From assembly GCF_000724485.1 (NCBI RefSeq), contig NZ_CP007739.1:480843-544842 (forward strand): a stretch of DNA of 64,000 nucleotides. The letters run 5' to 3'. The stretch's first letter is position 1; every line of letters starts with the position of its first letter. The position numbers were made by a program, and so were the translations under genes. Below the pieces are notes generated by a model that was not told the origin of the DNA, searched no databases, and saw only the letters and a list, made by a program, of their open reading frames with translations. Shown one piece after another: positions 36,174 to 44,882 of this stretch. Source of the DNA: Bacillus methanolicus MGA3. GTDB lineage: Bacteria; Bacillota; Bacilli; Bacillales; Cytobacillaceae.

Positions 36174-36191
36174 TTGTGATGTGAGTCACAA
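36174..36191 (+). promoter_or_regulatory. Fnr box upstream of the radical SAM gene
   Basis: TTGTGATGTGAGTCACAA is a perfect TGTGA-N6-TCACA palindrome. Centre at 36182.5; TACAAT at 36212-36217 gives a predicted start near 36224, so the box is at about -41.5. Confidence 0.82.
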
Positions 36192-36238
36192 TAACTTTTC
36201 TCCTTATATTTTACAATGAAAACGAGGAGGGAGAATTC

Positions 36239-37363
36239 TTGAGAGACTTTCATGAAAATCCGTTTATTGTTATATGGGAACTAACGCGGGCGTGCCAGTT
36301 GAAATGTCTTCATTGTCGTGCAGAAGCTCAATATCATCGCGATCCGCGCGAATTAACATTTGAAGAGGGAAAAAAACTAATTGACCAAATTTACGAAATG
36401 GATCAGCCGCTTCTAGTGTTTACTGGTGGGGATCCATTGATGCGTCCTGATGTGTATGATATAGCAAAATATGCGATTGATAAAGGATTGCGTGTTTCGA
36501 TGACTCCAAGTGCGACACCGAATGTGACGAAAGAAGCGATTAAGAAAGCAAAAGAAGTCGGTTTAGCGCGATGGGCGTTTAGTTTAGACGGACCGAATGC
36601 AGAAATTCACGATCATTTTCGCGGCACAAGCGGTTCATTCGACTTAACCATAAAGGCGATTAAATATTTGCATGAACTAGAAATCCCTGTGCAAATTAAT
36701 ACGGTTATATCCCGGTACAATGTCCACGTATTGGATGAAATGGTTGCTCTTGTTGAAAAATTGAAATGCGTGCTTTGGAGTGTGTTTTTCCTTGTACCAA
36801 CGGGACGAGGCAAAGAAACGGATATGATTTCACCTGTAGAACATGAAAAAGTATTTAGATGGTTATATGAAACAAGCAAACGAGTACCATTTGATATAAA
36901 AACAACGGCAGGGCAGCATTATCGCCGCGTTGTGCTGCAGGAAAAAATGCGTGAGAAGAAAACGACGGACGAAAAGATCCGTTATGAAGATGTGCTTATG
37001 AAAGGGTTGACCGGACAAGTGGACGGTCTTGGACGGGCGCCAAAAGGAGTAAATGATGGAAATGGTTTCCTTTTTATCTCACATATTGGCGATGTGTATC
37101 CAAGTGGATTGCTGCCTGTAAAAGCAGGTAATGTGCGCGAAACACCTCTGGCGGATATTTACCGTCATTCACCTATTTTCCAAGACTTGAGAAACCCGGA
37201 CAAGTATAAAGGAAAATGCGGTGTCTGTGAGTTCCGATTCGTATGTGGCGGCTCACGTTCACGAGCATATTCAGTAACGGGAGATTATTTAGAAAGCGAA
37301 CCGTTTTGTGTGTACATTCCAAAGGCATTAAGAAAGGAAAGAAAGACACTTCCTACGACATAA
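36239..37363 (+). CDS. Radical SAM/SPASM protein related to heme-modifying NirJ/AhbD enzymes
   Basis: 374 residues. The radical SAM motif CQLKCLHC starts near residue 19 (ELTRACQLKCLHCRAEA), FTGGDPLMRPDVYDIA is the GGE-like SAM site, and the C-terminal SPASM cysteines CGVCEFRFVCGGSRSRAYS follow FISHIGDVYPSGLLP. This pattern fits the branch near NirJ and AhbD (heme d1 and alternative heme synthesis). A tetrapyrrole role is therefore plausible but unproven. TTG start six bases after GAGGAGGG, very close to the predicted start site. Predicted to be Fnr-activated, single gene. Confidence 0.8.
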   Translation: MRDFHENPFIVIWELTRACQLKCLHCRAEAQYHRDPRELTFEEGKKLIDQIYEMDQPLLVFTGGDPLMRPDVYDIAKYAIDKGLRVSMTPSATPNVTKEAIKKAKEVGLARWAFSLDGPNAEIHDHFRGTSGSFDLTIKAIKYLHELEIPVQINTVISRYNVHVLDEMVALVEKLKCVLWSVFFLVPTGRGKETDMISPVEHEKVFRWLYETSKRVPFDIKTTAGQHYRRVVLQEKMREKKTTDEKIRYEDVLMKGLTGQVDGLGRAPKGVNDGNGFLFISHIGDVYPSGLLPVKAGNVRETPLADIYRHSPIFQDLRNPDKYKGKCGVCEFRFVCGGSRSRAYSVTGDYLESEPFCVYIPKALRKERKTLPTT

Positions 37364-37386
37364 GAAAACTTTGATGTGCTTTTAGG

Positions 37387-37416
37387 CTGGCTCGTTTATA
37401 AGAGCCAGTTTTTTTC
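37387..37416 (+). terminator. Terminator after the radical SAM gene
   Basis: CTGGCTC/GAGCCAG arms around GTTTATAA, followed by TTTTTTT. Confidence 0.85.
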
Positions 37417-37498
37417 TGATTTTTTCAGAGTGAAGTCATTGGGATTGAAATGCCTTATATCGGTGGGTAATGCGATGAACGATCCTATAAAAATGCAG

Positions 37499-37525
37499 AC
37501 TGACTCAAGAGGAATGAGTCAGTCC
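37499..37525 (-). terminator. Hairpin at the end of the scdA remnant
   Basis: ACTGACTC/GAGTCAGT stem around AAGAGGAAT, followed on the minus strand by GCATTTTTATA. It overlaps the last codons of the broken gene. Confidence 0.55.
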
Positions 37526-37971
37526 TTGTAAAATAAGCGGGAAAGACTCTGTTTCTTCTTTAATAATATGCTGCTCTAATTCTGTTTTTAATTGATTATA
37601 TAATGTATGGACTTTTGACAAATGCGGGTGTTGGGCACCGTGTCCCCTTAATACTTTTGTCACATAAGGGCTAAGCTGTGGCAACTCTTCCGCCAAATAG
37701 CGATGATGTTTTTGGACGATATGGTCAATTATCTCCGTATAAGTGGCTTGAGTCCAATTTTTCACTGTTTTATCAGAAGATTGCTTATACAGTAATTTAA
37801 TTGTTCCAGTATTTCTTCTGCTGCTAAGTTTCTTTCCTTTAGTGCTTCTCCTAAAGGTCGGTTTCCTCCGCAGCAAAAATCAATTTTATATGTTTTAAGT
37901 AAATCGCTGGCTTTTGGGAAAACAGTCACAATTTCGCCAATGATGGATTGCTCTGTAAACATTTCTTTCAT
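37505..37971 (-). pseudogene. scdA: Iron-sulfur cluster repair protein RIC/ScdA, frameshifted and truncated
   Basis: The first frame from the ATG at 37971 gives the ScdA N-terminal domain (GEIVTVFPKASDLLKTYKID, FCCGGNRPLGEAL) to EILEQLN, then runs to a stop at 37762. The hemerythrin-like part continues in another frame: LLYKQSSDKTVKNWTQATYT, EIIDHIVQKHHRYLAEELPQ, RGHGAQHPHL. The frame change is near 37795. The second frame ends at QGLTHSS, roughly 70-80 residues short of the usual 220-240, losing the last histidine/glutamate iron ligands. Repair of nitrosatively damaged clusters by this copy is unlikely. Confidence 0.82.
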
Positions 37972-38032
37972 TGAGAACCCTCCTCTAACTTACTATTAAC
38001 AATTTAAGCATAACTTCATTTACTTTATAATG

Positions 38033-38050
38033 TTGTGACTGACATCACAT
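38033..38050 (-). promoter_or_regulatory. Fnr box upstream of the scdA remnant
   Basis: TTGTGACTGACATCACAT, a perfect TGTGA-N6-TCACA. On the minus strand a TATGCT -10 at 38012-38007 places the box at about -41.5. A weaker site TGTGA-N6-TCATA is at 38102-38117. Confidence 0.75.
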
Positions 38051-38206
38051 AATTGAACATATATGAGAATTTTGTGTCTGTTTCTGTTATCATCTTAAAA
38101 GTGTGATAAAAATCATAACTTTTCTATTTTTATTTTAGATAAAATGAAAGTGTAGCATACGACTTTACGAGAATCTCTATAATGCTTTTTTAGATAAAAA
38201 TTATAT

Positions 38207-38224
38207 ATGTGATTTATCTCACAA
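38207..38224 (+). promoter_or_regulatory. Fnr box upstream of the YwiC-like gene
   Basis: ATGTGATTTATCTCACAA, perfect TGTGA-N6-TCACA, centre 38215.5. TATAAT at 38245-38250 predicts a start near 38257, giving -41.5. Confidence 0.85.
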
Positions 38225-38283
38225 TCTCTTTATCTTGACTCTCGTATAATAAAATTAGAAGTTAATTTGGTGAGGTGTCAATC

Positions 38284-39000
38284 ATGAAACCGCTTTTACC
38301 GAAACAACACGGTGCCTGGGCGATGCTGATCATCCCGTTTTTATTAGGGGCATATTATGGGGGATTTTCTTGGCTTCATTTTCCGCTGTTTCTTGGGTGG
38401 TTATTGTTATATTTAGCAACTTATCCGTTTTTTATGGCCATTAAAAATAAAAAAAGAAGACAATATTATATGAAATGGTTTTTAGCCTACTCTCTTCCAG
38501 CTGTGGTTTTGTTGCTCATTCCGCTTGTAAATAATTTTAATCTTTTATATTTTGGCTTTTCCATGTTTCCGTTTTTTCTTATTAATATATATTATGCAAA
38601 AAAGAAAAATGAACGGGCTTTGTTTAACGATCTAGCGGCCGTTGCTGAATTTTGTATAGGAGGGCTCGCTAGTTTTTATGTAGGAGAGAGGGAGCTAAAT
38701 CTAAGAGCGGCAGAAATCTTTAGTTTTTGTTTTCTGTTCTTTACAGGAAGTTCTTTTTATGTAAAAACAATGATCCGCGAAAAAAAGAATTCGGTGTATA
38801 AATGGGCATCTTGGGGGTTTCATTTACTGTTAATCATTGGATTATTCCTAATGGGATATCCATTATTAGTAATTGCGTATATTCCAAGTTTGATAAGAGC
38901 AATATATTTTTATGGAAAATCTATATCCGTGATGAAGCTCGGTGTATTAGAAATTGCAAATTCCGTATTTTTTCTTTTTGCGATGTTATTTTTTCTTTAG
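38284..39000 (+). CDS. ywiC: YwiC-like integral membrane protein
   Basis: 238 residues from the ATG at 38284 (GGTGAGGTG seven bases upstream). The N-terminus KPLLPKQHGAWAMLIIPFLL with its conserved PKQHGAW motif and about eight helices identify the YwiC family. In B. subtilis ywiC lies next to fnr and narK; here too it follows a strong Fnr box. Function is unknown; UbiA-like prenyltransferase folds also begin with such a motif, but no DxxxD is obvious. Confidence 0.83.
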   Translation: MKPLLPKQHGAWAMLIIPFLLGAYYGGFSWLHFPLFLGWLLLYLATYPFFMAIKNKKRRQYYMKWFLAYSLPAVVLLLIPLVNNFNLLYFGFSMFPFFLINIYYAKKKNERALFNDLAAVAEFCIGGLASFYVGERELNLRAAEIFSFCFLFFTGSSFYVKTMIREKKNSVYKWASWGFHLLLIIGLFLMGYPLLVIAYIPSLIRAIYFYGKSISVMKLGVLEIANSVFFLFAMLFFL

Positions 39001-39014
39001 TATTCTAAAATCTT

Positions 39015-39057
39015 AAGGGCGTTCACTGAACTTCAGCGAACGCCTAAATTTTTTTCT
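39015..39057. terminator. Terminator between convergent ywiC and pxpA
   Basis: AGGGCGTTCACTGAA/TTCAGCGAACGCCT stem (one mismatch) followed by TTTTTTTC. Confidence 0.8.
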
Positions 39058-39090
39058 TTATCTTTTATGCAAATAACTAGTAATATATTC

Positions 39091-39879
39091 TTATATCGAG
39101 CTATTACTTTCATTACAAAAATCACCAATTTTAGCGACTTTAATATCCGCTTTCTTTAATGCAGAAGAGATGTATTTTGCAAAGTCTATCGCATTCTCTC
39201 CATCTCCATGGATACAAATTGTATCTGCTTGAATTGAAACATCTGTTCCTTCGAGTGATTGTACTTTCCCTTCTTTCACCATGCGGATTACTTGGATAAT
39301 AGCCAATTCATGATCATTTATGAGAGCATTCAATTCACGTCTCGGAGTTAAAGAACCATCTTTTTGGTAAGTGCGATCGGAAAATACTTCATTGGCAGTA
39401 CGAAGCCCGATTTTTTTCCCAGCTTTGACAAGTTCTCCTCCTGCCAACCCAAAGAGGATCAATTCAGGATCAACCTTGTAAACGGCCTCGGCAATCGCTT
39501 CAGATAGGGGAGTACTTTTAGTGGCCATATTATATAGTGCTCCATGGGGCTTTACATGTTGAAGCTTTCCGCCTTCAGATTTTACAAATGCACATAAAGC
39601 GCCAATTTGATAGACAACTAGATCGTAAGCTTCCTGCGGAGAAATATCTATATTTCTTCTCCCAAATCCTGCTAAATCCTGAAGTCCGGGGTGAGCCCCA
39701 ATCGCTACATTTTTTTCGAGTGCTAACCGGACGGTTTTCCGCATTGTTGTCGGGTCTCCTGCGTGAAACCCGCATGCTATATTTGCGGAGGTTACATAAT
39801 CGAGAATCTCTTCATCTTTCCCAATTTTGTAAGCACCAAAGCTCTCTCCTATATCACAGTTTAAGTCGACAATATGCAT
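39091..39879 (-). CDS. pxpA: 5-oxoprolinase subunit PxpA (LamB/YcsF family)
   Basis: 262 residues. [20 protein letters not shown] at the start, [30 protein letters not shown] and [13 protein letters not shown] are the family signatures. With PxpB and PxpC it hydrolyses 5-oxoproline to glutamate using ATP, clearing damage product formed from glutamate and glutamine. Last gene of the pxpB-pxpC-pxpA operon, 12 bases after pxpC. Confidence 0.92.
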   Translation of the reverse strand: MHIVDLNCDIGESFGAYKIGKDEEILDYVTSANIACGFHAGDPTTMRKTVRLALEKNVAIGAHPGLQDLAGFGRRNIDISPQEAYDLVVYQIGALCAFVKSEGGKLQHVKPHGALYNMATKSTPLSEAIAEAVYKVDPELILFGLAGGELVKAGKKIGLRTANEVFSDRTYQKDGSLTPRRELNALINDHELAIIQVIRMVKEGKVQSLEGTDVSIQADTICIHGDGENAIDFAKYISSALKKADIKVAKIGDFCNESNSSI

Positions 39880-39891
39880 GATTCATTCCCC

Positions 39892-40893
39892 CTATCGAAA
39901 TTTAAGAATTATTCCTTGTTTAAATTGCTGTATTTTTCTCTCTCTTTCTAATAAAAGGTGTTGGGCTTCATCGTGAGAAATTTCTGTGAAATTTATTGAA
40001 TCTCCGGGTTTCGCCTGTGCCATCAATGGCAAATCAACTGATGCGATTTGAGCGATTTTTGGGTAACCGCCTGTCGTTTGCCGATCTGCTAATAGAACAA
40101 TTGGATCTCCATCAGATGGAACTTGGATTGTTCCAAAGTTAACTGCTTCCGATATCATCTCTTCAGCATTTTCTAATTTTAGTTTGGGTCCTTTTAAACG
40201 ATAGCCCATACGATCGGATTGAGTGGTAACCTCAAATGGTTTATGAAAAAAATTAAATTGGCTTTCTTTCGTAAATAAGTGAAATTGTTTTCCCCTCATT
40301 ACACGTATCGCGGGATTGTTTCGATGGATTGGAATTAAATCAGTGGCTACGGACCATTCCATTTCCACAAATTGCTGATTCCCTAAGCCTTTAACCAGAT
40401 GTTTAATGATTCGAGTTGAAAGGTTGCTAGGGGAGCCGAATTTCAGCTGATCGCCTGCTTTTAAAGCACGGCCGTTAAATCCGCCAATTTCTGCCCTTAA
40501 GTAAGTGGATGAACTATTCATGATCGTTGGAACATTAAAGCCTCCAGCAACAGCAAGATAGGCCCGGCAGCCAATTTTGCATGGCCCAAACTGCAGCAAG
40601 CTTCCTTTCTTTACAAAAACTGAACGCCATAATCGTACAGGTTTTCCATTGACCGAAGGGGATAAATCACCACCGCAAATGGATATAAGTGCATTTTCCT
40701 TGAATTCAATCATAGGCCCTAGCAATGTCAACTCCAAGGTTGGTTCATTTTCTTCATTTCCTACTAATAAATTCGAGATTCGATGGGCGAGTGGATCCAT
40801 CACACCGCTTACGATAACTCCATATTTTTGAAAACCAAATCTTCCTAAATCTTGAACACTTGTAAGGAGGCCCGGCTTGATGACTGTAATCAT
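39892..40893 (-). CDS. pxpC: 5-oxoprolinase subunit PxpC (biotin-dependent carboxylase-like, KipA)
   Basis: 333 residues with GLLTSVQDLGRFGFQKYGV, SGVMDPLAHRISNLLVGN and the later VPSDGDPIVLLADRQTTGGY and GYPKIAQIASVDLPLMAQ. The family is AHS2/KipA. It overlaps the end of pxpB by four bases, so the pair is translationally coupled. Confidence 0.92.
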   Translation of the reverse strand: MITVIKPGLLTSVQDLGRFGFQKYGVIVSGVMDPLAHRISNLLVGNEENEPTLELTLLGPMIEFKENALISICGGDLSPSVNGKPVRLWRSVFVKKGSLLQFGPCKIGCRAYLAVAGGFNVPTIMNSSSTYLRAEIGGFNGRALKAGDQLKFGSPSNLSTRIIKHLVKGLGNQQFVEMEWSVATDLIPIHRNNPAIRVMRGKQFHLFTKESQFNFFHKPFEVTTQSDRMGYRLKGPKLKLENAEEMISEAVNFGTIQVPSDGDPIVLLADRQTTGGYPKIAQIASVDLPLMAQAKPGDSINFTEISHDEAQHLLLERERKIQQFKQGIILKFR

Positions 40894-41603
40894 CCTTTGT
40901 CTTCCTCCATTTCTTTGTAATCATTATAGCTAATCGGTACAAATTTTATTTTATCTCCCGCCATTAAGAGGCTTGGCGGCTCTTCATCAGGACGAAACAG
41001 CTTTAGTGGAGTCCGGCCGATAAGCTGCCATCCTCCAGGTGTTTCGATTGGATATACACCTGTTTGCTTTCCTGCAATTCCAACTGATCCTGAAGGTATT
41101 TTTAACCTGGGAGTTTCTCTTCTCGGTGTAGCAATTTTTTCAGACATGCCGCCAATGTACGGAAAACCGGGAGCAAAACCGATCATATACACTAAATAAT
41201 CACCGCTTGAATGAATATGAATGACTTCTTCAGTAGTTAATCCGTTAAAGGCTGCAACATACTCTAAATCCGGTCCGAATTCACCGCCATAGCATACCGG
41301 AATCTCAACAAGCCGAGGAGTGATTGTTTTATCGTCCTTTAATTCTGCTAATAATTGTTGCAATTGACTACATACAAAGTCATAAGGAAGATTATCACAA
41401 TTATGTTGATATGATATTTTAACAGGATCATAAAAAATAGTTACAGTTGTAAATGAAGGTATGTATTCGATCATCCACTCGGGAGGAGTTTTATCCAAAA
41501 AAGAGGTAATCATTTTCACTTTTTGTTGTGTTTCTAAGTTTATATCTTCCCCCAGTTCGATAATGACTGCATTATCACCTAACGGATGTAATCGGTATTC
41601 CAC
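40890..41603 (-). CDS. pxpB: 5-oxoprolinase subunit PxpB (KipI)
   Basis: 237 residues with HPLGDNAVIIELGEDI at the start, IPVCYGGEFGPDLEYVA, the loop YMIGFAPGFPYIGGM and the end PGGWQLIGRTPLKLF, the AHS1/KipI signatures. In B. subtilis the homologue also inhibits kinase KinA; the enzyme role with PxpA and PxpC is the established one. First gene of the unit; an AGGAGG-like site precedes its ATG. Confidence 0.92.
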   Translation of the reverse strand: MEYRLHPLGDNAVIIELGEDINLETQQKVKMITSFLDKTPPEWMIEYIPSFTTVTIFYDPVKISYQHNCDNLPYDFVCSQLQQLLAELKDDKTITPRLVEIPVCYGGEFGPDLEYVAAFNGLTTEEVIHIHSSGDYLVYMIGFAPGFPYIGGMSEKIATPRRETPRLKIPSGSVGIAGKQTGVYPIETPGGWQLIGRTPLKLFRPDEEPPSLLMAGDKIKFVPISYNDYKEMEEDKG

Positions 41604-41904
41604 TGTTTTTGTTGCACCTCCTGTCTAATTATTTGTAAATACCGTTAATAAAAGAGGTAAATTCTAGAATTAAAATTATTCTTCAAAAGAATTTACGTTC
41701 ATTTGTGGTGTGTAGAATGAAAAAGAAGTTTATTTGCAATAATTTTCTGAATTTTATATAGTTAATTTTAATATAAATAATTGCAGTGGAGCTTTCCAAT
41801 CGGGAAGCTTTTTCCAGTGAAATAAATCAAATTCTTTCTAGAGTGGGCCAGTCCCGCAGCGCATTAACGATTTAATGTGATCGGGACAGACCCATTATAA
41901 TTAT
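41604..41904. other. Spacer between pxpB and brnQ with two inverted repeats
   Basis: It contains AGCTTTCC/GGGAAGCTTTTT (about 41789-41812) and a longer element at 41838-41893 with GGGCCAGTCCCG/CGGGACAGACCC arms around CATTAACGATTTAATG, a palindrome. The latter is positioned to end brnQ transcription but lacks a T-run, so it may be a dispersed repeat. Confidence 0.5.
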
Positions 41905-43239
41905 TTATGAAGGTTTCACATCAATTTGTTCTACCATGGCCGGTTTCTTGCTGAATTTACTTAAAACCATACCTATAAAAGTACCTACGAGCGCTGGCAC
42001 GATCCATTCTAACCCAACGGAGGAAAGCGGAAGAATATCTTTCATTTTTTGAATCGGGCCCAAATCCAAACCAAATGCATTTAAGCCGCTAATCACGGCA
42101 AATATTCCAGTAAATAACATGGCGCTTCTGTGTACTTTTTTCGAATCCCTAAAGAATTTGTTAAAAAAGGTAAGTATGATTAACACAATTGTTAATGGAT
42201 ATGCCGTGACAAGGAACGGAATTGATACTTTAAGTATTTGGTTTAATCCCAGGTTTGATAACATGAATCCTACAAAAGTAACCACTAATACAACTGATTT
42301 ATAGCTTGCTTTTGGAATGAGATTTGAAAAATATTGGCCGCAAGCTGTAGTTAATCCCACCACTGTTGTGAAACAAGCTAACGTAAAAATTAAACCAAGT
42401 AAAGCTGTGCCACTTTGTCCCAATAAAAGCGTTGAAGCAGAAGACAAGATGTCCGCGCCGTTTTCAAAAGATTCGTTTGAAGCCATTTTTCCTCCAATCA
42501 TTCCCAGATTGACATACACCAGTGCAAGCAAAGCCCCTGCAATCATACCGGCTTTCAAAGTATACTCTGTTAACTTCTTACTATCTTGCACTCCTCTTTG
42601 TTGAATGGAGTTGAGGATGACAATTCCAAAGGCCAATGCAGCCAAGGCATCCATTGTGTTATATCCTTCGATGAAGCCTTTAGAAAAAGCTCCCGTTTGA
42701 TATGCCCCTGATGGTGATTGAAGGGGTGCATCCATCTTTACAAATCCGACTGCACACAAGATGATCATTGATAAAAGCAAGATTGGAGTGATCCAACGGC
42801 CCATGTATTTTTCCATTTTAGCTGGGTTTAAGCTTATTACATAGACAAGGAAAAAGAAAACAACTGTATATAAAAATAAGAACAATGTTGAGTTCAACGA
42901 TTCGCCAAGGAAAGGTTTAATACTCATCTCATACGCAACATTTGCATTTCTCGGGATGGCCAGAAATGGTCCAATGCTTAGATAAACGATAACCATAAAG
43001 ACTTTGCTGAATACAGGATGTACACGATTCCCGATGGTTTGAAAACCGCCTTTTACTAGTGAAACGGCTAATAGCACTGCAAATGGCAGGCCAACACCGG
43101 TAATGATAAATCCTAACATAGCCGGCCAATAGGAAGTGCCGGACTGTGCTCCTAAGAAAGGGGGGAAGATCAAATTTCCTGCTCCAAAAAACATTGAAAA
43201 TAACATCAAACCAATAACTAAGATGTCAAATTTTTTCAA
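41905..43239 (-). CDS. brnQ: Branched-chain amino acid transporter (LIVCS family)
   Basis: 444 residues, about 12 helices. MFSMFFGAGNLIFPPFLGAQ-like N-terminal block (FFGAGNLIFPPFLG), GFIITGVGLPFAVLLAVSL and NSIQQRGV are hallmarks of BrnQ/BraB. It imports leucine, isoleucine and valine with Na+ or H+. TTG start after AATGAGGAGAG. It is controlled by the T-box leader upstream, whose specifier reads isoleucine, which agrees with the function. Confidence 0.92.
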   Translation of the reverse strand: MKKFDILVIGLMLFSMFFGAGNLIFPPFLGAQSGTSYWPAMLGFIITGVGLPFAVLLAVSLVKGGFQTIGNRVHPVFSKVFMVIVYLSIGPFLAIPRNANVAYEMSIKPFLGESLNSTLFLFLYTVVFFFLVYVISLNPAKMEKYMGRWITPILLLSMIILCAVGFVKMDAPLQSPSGAYQTGAFSKGFIEGYNTMDALAALAFGIVILNSIQQRGVQDSKKLTEYTLKAGMIAGALLALVYVNLGMIGGKMASNESFENGADILSSASTLLLGQSGTALLGLIFTLACFTTVVGLTTACGQYFSNLIPKASYKSVVLVVTFVGFMLSNLGLNQILKVSIPFLVTAYPLTIVLIILTFFNKFFRDSKKVHRSAMLFTGIFAVISGLNAFGLDLGPIQKMKDILPLSSVGLEWIVPALVGTFIGMVLSKFSKKPAMVEQIDVKPS

Positions 43240-43265
43240 ACTTATCTCTCCTCATTGTTTAAAAT

Positions 43266-43540
43266 AAAAAACTCGTCCCAAAAAATAGGGACGAGTTTGT
43301 GCTCGCGTTACCACCCTAATTCCGCAGCCTATGAAATTAAGCTTACGGCTCTCAGTCAACGTACAATCATACGTGGTCCATTGTAACGGCGGACAACCCG
43401 TCAAAGCTTACTAGATTTCAGCTTTGCATCTCAGAGATGATCTTCGGACAAGGCCTGGACATCGGCTTTCACCAACTACCGACTCTCTGTAGAACAGGGA
43501 TCTTATCTTACTCTTCTCGTCATTGATTTTTATTATTTAA
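43266..43540 (-). ncRNA. T-box leader of brnQ, isoleucine specifier
   Basis: On the minus strand: promoter TTGACA-N17-TAAATT (43573-43568 and 43550-43545), stem I closed by CAGAGA/TCTCTG, the T-box core AGGGTGGTAACGCGAGC (43317-43301) and a terminator ACTCGTCCC/GGGACGAGT with T-run. The specifier triplet just before the closing stem, followed by A, is ATC at 43441-43439 (isoleucine). Uncharged tRNA-Ile should favour read-through into brnQ. Confidence 0.92.
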
Positions 43541-43746
43541 ATATAATTTAACAAAGGAAAATTAAAATGTCAATATATTAAGATAGTTCATATAATTCTA
43601 TTTGAAAGGATATATCCTAATAAAGAAACATATAGAAAAATAATAATAGAATTATGCCGTTTTAGCCGACTACAGAACATTGATGAATCATAATAAGGGG
43701 TAGCCTTGTGAAAGGTTATCTTGATTCTGTTATGAAAGGGCCCACT

Positions 43747-44126
43747 TTAAAACTCGTCTTCAACTTGAGTAAATGGTATATTTAGTCTGTTTTCCACTGT
43801 ACGAAGCCGTTGGTTTAATCTTCTTAGTCGGCGTGTATGCCGTTCATGGTTTTGGTTCAATCGATTGATTTCCTGGTTAATCCGGTTTATTTCTCTGTTT
43901 ATACGAATAATTTCTTGATTTTGTCGATTGATTTCTCTGTTTTGTCTGTCCAGCTCTCTTGCTTGCTGCTCATTTTGTCTTTCGAGCGCATTTACTCTTC
44001 TTTCAAGTGCCTGGACTTGAGGGGTTGTCTGTAAGGGTCTTGTTGTTCTTGAGGGAGATACAAATTGTAATGATTCTGCGGGAAATAGTCTGTTTGTTGA
44101 GGGAGATAATACCCATATGGATTCAT
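43747..44126 (-). pseudogene. Coiled-coil heptad-repeat protein, frameshifted
   Basis: From the ATG at 44126 (AAGGAGAG upstream) the frame encodes a Tyr/Pro/Gln-rich head [31 protein letters not shown], then shifts. In another frame, the sequence continues [20 protein letters not shown] and seven-residue units such as [42 protein letters not shown], to a stop at 43747. The switch is near 44015. The heptads predict a long coiled coil. The Tyr/Pro-rich head resembles spore coat-like proteins, but I do not recognise the family. A sequencing error or programmed frameshift are alternatives. Confidence 0.65.
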
Positions 44127-44511
44127 TCGGGCAGCTCTCCTTATTAAAAGTCGATATAGTTCATTTATAAAATATGTAGTTATATGCGGAGTGACAGGGC
44201 AGAAACCTAGAGACAGCCATGTATAAATAATAAAAAGTGCCAAAAATGTTCGTCAGATGCAAGAAAGGAACATTAAAAACATAGGAATGGAACGAACTAT
44301 GATAACGCTTTAAAAACGTTAATAAAATGTTCACAGGGGATTATTAAAAATTGCGGTACAATAATAGACATAGAATTATTTGTGAATTTTTTCACAATTG
44401 TTTTTGCATTAGGTATAATAATGTAACTTGTAAAATGCAATCGCATGACATGGAAATCAAGATGAAAGTATTTTAAAAAACTTGTTTAACAACTTAGAGA
44501 GGCGAAAGGTA
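44127..44511. other. Intergenic region between the coiled-coil gene and the DUF3147 pair
   Basis: No gene. Divergent promoters are expected here; AT-rich stretches such as TATAATAATG near 44415 may serve the plus-strand genes. Confidence 0.35.
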
Positions 44512-44865
44512 ATGTTTGTCAGTGCTTTAATTATCCGATTTCTTTTAGGAGGATCAGCAGTACTTGTATCTACAATTATTGCTAGAAAGTTAGGGGAAAA
44601 AGCAGGTGGAATCTTTGCGGCATTTCCGGCCGTCTATCTGGCTGCATTATTAACTGTCCGTCTCGATTTTGCCGGCGATGAGCTTATTGCTCATTCGATT
44701 TTGCTATCCAAAGGAGCCATAATCGGAATGGCCATTAATATACTATTTGCTATGATTGCAGGTTACCTTTTACCGAAAGAGGGATGGATACGAGGTTTAA
44801 TTCATTCAATGGTTATATGGTTTGTAGTTTCAATGTTCGTTGCCATGATCACTTCGCACTATTAA
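44512..44865 (+). CDS. DUF3147 family membrane protein 1
   Basis: 117 residues from the ATG at 44512 (GAGAGGCGAAAGG upstream). Four helices; the family pattern IRFLLGGSAVLVSTIIARKL and GGIFAAFPAVYLAALLTV. Function unknown. It is followed after 17 bases by a second family member, and such pairs may form a small heteromeric membrane complex, as with SMR-type pairs; this is inference. Confidence 0.72.
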   Translation: MFVSALIIRFLLGGSAVLVSTIIARKLGEKAGGIFAAFPAVYLAALLTVRLDFAGDELIAHSILLSKGAIIGMAINILFAMIAGYLLPKEGWIRGLIHSMVIWFVVSMFVAMITSHY

Positions 44866-44882
44866 AGAAAAGGTGAGCACCT

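Noticed and set aside
35947-36189. 80-codon minus-strand ORF between DUF2249 and radical SAM genes
   Set aside because: Composition is not protein-like, no ribosome-binding site, and it covers the Fnr box and terminator.
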